A DNA stretch of 64,000 nt from Leptodesmis sichuanensis A121 (GTDB lineage: Bacteria > Cyanobacteriota > Cyanobacteriia > Leptolyngbyales > Leptolyngbyaceae): positions 4,216,001-4,280,000 of the forward strand of contig NZ_CP075171.1 in assembly GCF_021379005.1 (NCBI RefSeq). Direction: 5' to 3'. Each line of letters begins with the position of its first letter. The stretch's first letter is position 1. Made by a program: the position numbers and the translations under genes. The notes below the pieces were generated by a model that was not told the DNA's origin, searched no databases, and saw only the letters and a program-made list of their open reading frames with translations. This document shows, piece after piece, positions 60,907 through 64,000 of the stretch.

Positions 60907-61149
60907 TCAAGCAACCAACACCAGCGCAATAATGATCGCACTGATGAATAAGGCGAACAGTAAAGCCGCATCCAAACGGCGATTCAGTAACCCCAATACA
61001 ATCACAATCGCGATCGCCATTAACCCCACACCAATATAAATCAGGTGTTGCCCAGAAAGATTGACTAAAGTGGGAGCAGCCTGGGCGGGTTGAGTTTGAG
61101 CCAGGAATCCGTGATTGTCGAGGGATAGCATAGCGGCAGAGCAAAACAT
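60907..61149 (-). CDS. Small membrane protein, two helices
   Basis: 80 residues with an N-terminal region ending in QPAQAAPTLVNLSGQ, then two hydrophobic stretches (YIGVGLMAIAIVIVLGLL and AALLFALFISAIIIALVLVA) joined by NRRLD. GAAGA precedes the ATG by a few bases. No family is recognised. A signal peptide or photosystem-type small protein is possible. It is convergent with the molybdoenzyme gene and upstream of no clear partner. The spacer to the Usp gene (61150-61279) holds no evident gene. Confidence 0.5.
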   Translation of the reverse strand: MFCSAAMLSLDNHGFLAQTQPAQAAPTLVNLSGQHLIYIGVGLMAIAIVIVLGLLNRRLDAALLFALFISAIIIALVLVA

Positions 61150-61279
61150 CTAGATCTTCTTTGCATGAACACCTGGAGCCGAGTTGAATCACCTGGCAAC
61201 GTCCCTCATCATGCCATGTTACTGATCCACCGTCCAATGCTCACGCCCGCGATCGCGGCAACAAAGATTGCATAGAAGA

Positions 61280-61738
61280 TTAATGGACAACCAGTACGGG
61301 ACATTCTGCATGATGCACTACATAATCGCTGACGCTTCCCGTGAGTATCCGTTCGACCATCCCTTTGTGATGGGAGCCAACCACAATCACATCAACGGCT
61401 TCCTGCTTGGCAACCTCACAAATGACGTGTTTCGGATCTCCAATTTCCAGACGGGGAACCACAAACGGAACCCCTGCTTGTTGACAAACTCGCTCTGCCC
61501 AATCCAGGGCTGCCTTAGCCCGCTCCTCCTCCAGGTTTGCCATTTCAACTTCGTTTTGCCAGGACATTTCTGGTGATTCACTAAAAAATCCTGGCATATC
61601 GGAGGAGGGAGGGGGCACGACTGGCTGCTCAATGGAGAGTAACAACACCGTCGCGGCTTGCAAGTTGAGTAAGCGCAAAGCCTGTTCAAAAGCTTGGTGG
61701 CCTGTTTCAGTGGTATCTACAGCAATTAAAATTTTCAT
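61280..61738 (-). CDS. Universal stress protein (UspA family)
   Basis: 152 residues, one Usp domain. The N-terminus KILIAVDTTETGHQAFEQAL and the ATP-binding tail VDVIVVGSHHKGMVERILTG then SVSDYVVHHAECPVLVVH match the family (G-x2-G-x9-G-S/T pattern). An insertion of about 25 residues lies after the first strand (QPVVPPPSSDMPGFFSES). It probably binds ATP and acts in stress signalling. It is followed after about 130 bases by a small membrane protein gene on the same strand. Confidence 0.9.
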   Translation of the reverse strand: MKILIAVDTTETGHQAFEQALRLLNLQAATVLLLSIEQPVVPPPSSDMPGFFSESPEMSWQNEVEMANLEEERAKAALDWAERVCQQAGVPFVVPRLEIGDPKHVICEVAKQEAVDVIVVGSHHKGMVERILTGSVSDYVVHHAECPVLVVH

Positions 61739-61874
61739 AAGCTTTTGCTCGACACTCTATCACTTTGCATTCTATTGAGGAAAAGTGCAAACGCAGTGTA
61801 CTCGACAGCTTGATGTCAATTTTATTAAAGAGTGCCAATTCTTCAGCGCGATCGCTCTGTCGTTCATACAAATA

Positions 61875-61906
61875 GAAGTCCCAGAAGGAGAGCCAACTGG
61901 GACTTC
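61875..61906 (-). terminator. Perfect 10-bp stem hairpin after the hli-containing operon
   Basis: GAAGTCCCAG (61875-61884) and CTGGGACTTC (61897-61906) pair exactly around a 12-base loop. It lies 40 bases beyond the stop of the minus-strand gene at 61946. The T-run after it is weak (TATTTGT), so a factor-independent terminator is likely but not certain. Confidence 0.5.
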
Positions 61907-61945
61907 AGTGAAGTCTTAAGATGAGTGGCAGGGACTATCAGTCAC

Positions 61946-62188
61946 CTATGCCATGCTGTTAAACAAAAATGCCCACAGAACTCCGGCTACACCTATAGCC
62001 AGCAGCAAGTTGGTAAAGAAGCGACCTGCTTCCGTGTTGAAACCGAACACTTTATCTTCCTGACCTGCGGTGAAAAACAGCGACCATGCCTGATTTACAC
62101 TAATCACTTCAGATTGCGCATTAAAGTCAGGTCTAAACACAACAGGACCAATCAGATATTTGTTGGGGAAGTCAAAATCAGTTTTCAT
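61946..62188 (-). CDS. Small membrane protein next to the hli gene, HLIP-like end
   Basis: 80 residues. The soluble N-terminal half (NKYLIGPVVFRPDFNAQSE) is followed by VFGFNTEAGRFFTN and one helix (LLLAIGVAGVLWAFLFNSMA). The FGFNTEAGRF text resembles the FGFNEYAEKLNGR block of the neighbouring hli protein, but the conserved Asn-Gly-Arg chlorophyll-binding triad is not there, so it may be a divergent or inactive relative. It follows the hli gene by about 60 bases on the same strand and is probably co-transcribed. Confidence 0.6.
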   Translation of the reverse strand: MKTDFDFPNKYLIGPVVFRPDFNAQSEVISVNQAWSLFFTAGQEDKVFGFNTEAGRFFTNLLLAIGVAGVLWAFLFNSMA

Positions 62189-62250
62189 GTCAGTTTTCTC
62201 CCAAAAACATCAGGTTTACCGAGTTACAAACTATCTACGCCGGAAAGCCC

Positions 62251-62460
62251 TTATAGACTTGTAAGCCAACCAATGACGCCATGTCCGGTCACAGCTTCCA
62301 GAATCAGGACAGCTACGAAGCCAATCATTGCCAGCCGTCCATTCAGCTTTTCCGCATATTCGTTGAAGCCAAACTTTTGGGTGTCATCCACATACATCTT
62401 GGGTTCAACCGCATAAACATTAGCGCGTCCGCCCTCTTCCATCACCTGTCCACGAACCAT
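62251..62460 (-). CDS. High-light-inducible protein (HLIP/SCP), single helix
   Basis: 69 residues. N-terminal EEGGRANVYAVEPKMYVDDT is followed by the chlorophyll a/b-binding motif FGFNEYAEKLNGRLAMIGFV and one helix (VAVLILEAVTGHGVIGWLTS). The Glu and Asn-Gly-Arg of the E-x-N-G-R-x-A-M motif bind chlorophyll; HLIPs dissipate energy and protect photosystem assembly. An HLR1-type triple repeat lies 26-53 bases upstream of the ATG (62486-62513), fitting control by RpaB. A small membrane protein follows. Confidence 0.9.
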   Translation of the reverse strand: MVRGQVMEEGGRANVYAVEPKMYVDDTQKFGFNEYAEKLNGRLAMIGFVAVLILEAVTGHGVIGWLTSL

Positions 62461-62485
62461 GACGTTATTTCCTCTTGCTTAATCT

Positions 62486-62513
62486 TATGTAACGTAGTGT
62501 AACTTAATGTAAA
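62486..62513 (-). promoter_or_regulatory. Triple HLR1-like (RpaB) repeats before hli
   Basis: On the minus strand the text reads TTTACATTAAGTTACACTAC followed by GTTACATAAG: three copies of G/T-TTACA with exactly 10-base period. HLR1, the binding site of the response regulator RpaB in high-light genes, is two such repeats separated by 10 bases. A third copy is unusual. The site is 26-53 bases upstream of the start codon. Confidence 0.7.
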
Positions 62514-62569
62514 TAAATATTGCAATAGTCTTGACATGAAAAAATGTCGTATTAGCCGAACCGGACAGT

Positions 62570-62824
62570 GGGCTGATCGTAAAAATCCTGTCGATTGCTT
62601 TTGCTTGGGCCACAGCCACCCATCTACTCATTGACCCATCCACACCCTACTGTGGACAAACCCGTATTAGTCCTGATGGCCATATTGAAGGATCGCCAGA
62701 ACTGATTGTGGAAATGGCTGCCGGTAGTGCCGCTATTGATATCGGGAGCAAGAAGCAAGTCGATCGCCGAATGGCGTTTTGGCAGCGGAGCCTTGAGATC
62801 TTATTAAGATTAATTCTCAAATAA
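62570..62824 (+). pseudogene. Uma2-family (DUF820) fragment
   Basis: From about 62570 a plus-strand frame reads without ATG into TPYCGQTRISPDGHIEGSPE, LIVEMAAGSAAIDIGSKKQ and VDRR, matching the core of Uma2 restriction endonuclease-like proteins (G-R-I-x-x-x-G-x-I-x-G-A-P-E-L-I-V-E). After VDRR a frameshift replaces RRNGV-type text by unrelated residues to TAA 62822-62824. The N-terminal half is missing. It is a decayed copy, with no evident partner. Confidence 0.6.
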
Positions 62825-62967
62825 TCTTGTATTTTTATGCGCTTAAATGCTACTGTCTTGGTCAGGTTAGGCTAGTGTAATCTTGGATTTTTCAATTTTA
62901 GAACAATCAACAAGGTTTATCTAGGGGACTTTAGTACTATAGAACTGGTTTGTGAGGATGATTGTAA

Positions 62968-64000
62968 ATGAGAATTATTATGAATAATGGAGCGCGGGTA
63001 GTATTAGCGGCAATTCCTCTATTGCCAGTAGCTTGGGTGCCTGAGACGGCGAAGGCAGAACAAGTGGGGCCAACAGCAAAACAGGCGACGCTTTCTACTT
63101 GGGAGCAGTTAAATCGCTACAGCACAGAGGGACACAACACGACAGAACAAGTGATTTCTGTGTCGCAATTCACGGATGTCAAACCTACTGACTGGGCATT
63201 TCAGGCGCTGCGCTCTTTAGTAGAGCGTTATGGATGTATTGTTGGTTATCCAGACAAGACCTTTCGAGGTAATCGCGCCCTTACCCGCTATGAATTTGCT
63301 GCTGGGCTGAATGCGTGCCTGGACAAGATTCAAGAGTTGATCGCTGCTGCTACTGCTGATTTCCTCAAGAAGGACGATCTGGAAGTAGTGAAGCGCCTTC
63401 AGGAAGAGTTTGCGACTGAACTGGCTGCGTTGCGCGGTCGTGTGGAAGCCTTGGAAGTCCGTACAGCGACCCTGGAAAAACAACAGTTTTCCACTACAAC
63501 GAAACTGACAGGGGAGGCCATTTTCACGATCGCTGATACATTTGGAGACGCGGTTGGACAACCAGATGGCCCTACTGAAACGATTTTTGCTTATCGAGCA
63601 CGCCTTAACTTCAACACTAGCTTTACTGGTAAAGATCAACTGCGTATTCGACTGCAAGGACGGAATGTGCCAGAGTTCAATCGCGCTATCACAGGCACCA
63701 ACATGACCCGATTATCGTTTGATGGTGACAGTGGCGGCAATGTGGGAATTGATGACTTGTTCTATCGTTTCCCAATTGGCTCAAAAACAACGGCATGGTT
63801 AATCGCAAATGCCTACGGGACTGAGAACCTGGCCCCCTCACTCAACCCACTGGAAAGTGATGGACAGGGTGCGGTTTCTCGGTTTGCTCGATTTAGCCCC
63901 ATTTACCGGATTGTGGAAGGAGCAGGCTTTGGACTGGCCCATAAGTTTACCGATGCGATCGAACTGACTGTGGCATATCGCGCCCGCAATGCTAATAATC
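62968..64000 (+). CDS. SLH/OprB-type iron-uptake porin, 3' end cut by the window
   Basis: Frame open from ATG 62968 to the window edge (about 344 residues). A signal peptide is present (ARVVLAAIPLLPVAWVPETA, cleavage after AKA). An SLH domain follows at about 70-130 (SQFTDVKPTDWAFQALRSLV, YGCIVGYPDKTFRGNRALTR, YEFAAGLNAC), then a coiled-coil (LQEEFATELAALRGRVEALE), and the start of an OprB-like beta-barrel (AYRARLNFNTSFTGKDQLRI). This is the plan of cyanobacterial outer-membrane porins, several of which import iron or small solutes. GAGGA lies 9 bases before the ATG. Confidence 0.92.
   Translation, partial: MRIIMNNGARVVLAAIPLLPVAWVPETAKAEQVGPTAKQATLSTWEQLNRYSTEGHNTTEQVISVSQFTDVKPTDWAFQALRSLVERYGCIVGYPDKTFRGNRALTRYEFAAGLNACLDKIQELIAAATADFLKKDDLEVVKRLQEEFATELAALRGRVEALEVRTATLEKQQFSTTTKLTGEAIFTIADTFGDAVGQPDGPTETIFAYRARLNFNTSFTGKDQLRIRLQGRNVPEFNRAITGTNMTRLSFDGDSGGNVGIDDLFYRFPIGSKTTAWLIANAYGTENLAPSLNPLESDGQGAVSRFARFSPIYRIVEGAGFGLAHKFTDAIELTVAYRARNANN

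Noticed and set aside
60866-61237. 123-codon minus-strand frame overlapping the small membrane protein gene
   Set aside because: The composition (many Cys, Trp, Arg, His) is that of an out-of-frame reading. The 80-codon frame at 60907-61149 gives a sensible two-helix protein with a ribosome site.
1-64000. tRNA or rRNA genes
   Set aside because: No cloverleaf with a GGTTCGAATCC-like T arm and no conserved rRNA stretch was spotted. A covariance-model scan would be needed to be sure.

Overview
The window is a stretch of a cyanobacterial chromosome. The octamer GCGATCGC (HIP1) recurs throughout. The gene content is also cyanobacterial: a PucC-family pigment transporter, a Psb32-like photosystem II protein, a carboxysomal-type carbonic anhydrase (ccaA), a high-light-inducible protein, CpcT/CpeT-family and fasciclin proteins, an SLH/OprB iron-uptake porin, hemE, and dnaA/dnaN with TTTTCCACA-type DnaA boxes. 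The genus cannot be fixed from the sequence alone.

Layout. 1-1.7 kb: two exported SH3-type proteins. 2.2-7.5 kb: an HTH-ATPase followed by a large AAA-like/PAS/membrane/two-propeller WD40 protein, resembling STAND-type signalling proteins. 7.5-12.9 kb: housekeeping genes (Spx/ArsC-like, inositol monophosphatase, PucC, aldo/keto reductase, methyltransferase, CheY-like regulator) separated by palindromic repeats. 13.0-15.5 kb: a scar zone with an intact IS982-family element carrying a visible 6-bp target duplication, an IS1-type remnant, a stop-containing thioredoxin-like pseudogene, a response-regulator stub, and a small protein beside its own interrupted paralogue. 15.5-22.7 kb: an arsR-sulP-orf-carbonic anhydrase operon facing a metallo-beta-lactamase-like gene, three tandem receiver proteins, a second arsR and hemE. 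A 200-bp TIR-bounded, 10-bp-TSD-flanked, highly folded insertion lies between the divergent units. 22.7-25.3 kb: decaying transport DNA, with a collapsed relic of an N-type ATP synthase (subunits a, c, b), an intact SLC13-type permease and an internally deleted SBF/ACR3-like permease. 25.3-29.3 kb: fasciclin, thrB, NlpC/P60 peptidase, cupin, glycosyltransferase. 29.7-40.4 kb: one giant protein (about 3,560 aa) with DUF4347, a Gly-rich beta-helix region, 24 repeats of about 98 aa and FG-GAP repeats. 40.5-51 kb: an exported CpcT/CpeT homologue, an RsbU/RsbW-like pair, dnaA, a probable oriC, dnaN, ccaA and psb32. 50-54.4 kb: an acidic 898-aa protein whose last codons contain an A AAA AAG slippery heptamer that would fuse it by -1 frameshift to an Hsp70/actin-like ATPase lacking its own good start. 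54.7-64 kb: a Crp-type regulator, ppx, a histidine kinase, an FdhF/YdeP-like molybdoenzyme, a universal stress protein, an hli gene with a triple HLR1 (RpaB) motif, a Uma2 remnant and a truncated porin gene.

How genes may work together. The arsR-sulP-carbonic anhydrase unit looks like a regulated bicarbonate (or other anion) uptake module and complements the carboxysomal ccaA near oriC. The RsbU-like phosphatase and RsbW-like kinase probably form one partner-switching pair. Best candidates for new biology are the 200-bp folded mobile element, the possible programmed-frameshift fusion, the sulP/carbonic anhydrase/receiver neighbourhood and the three-copy dispersed palindrome. All functional assignments are from reading motifs and remembered family features; no database search or computation was run.
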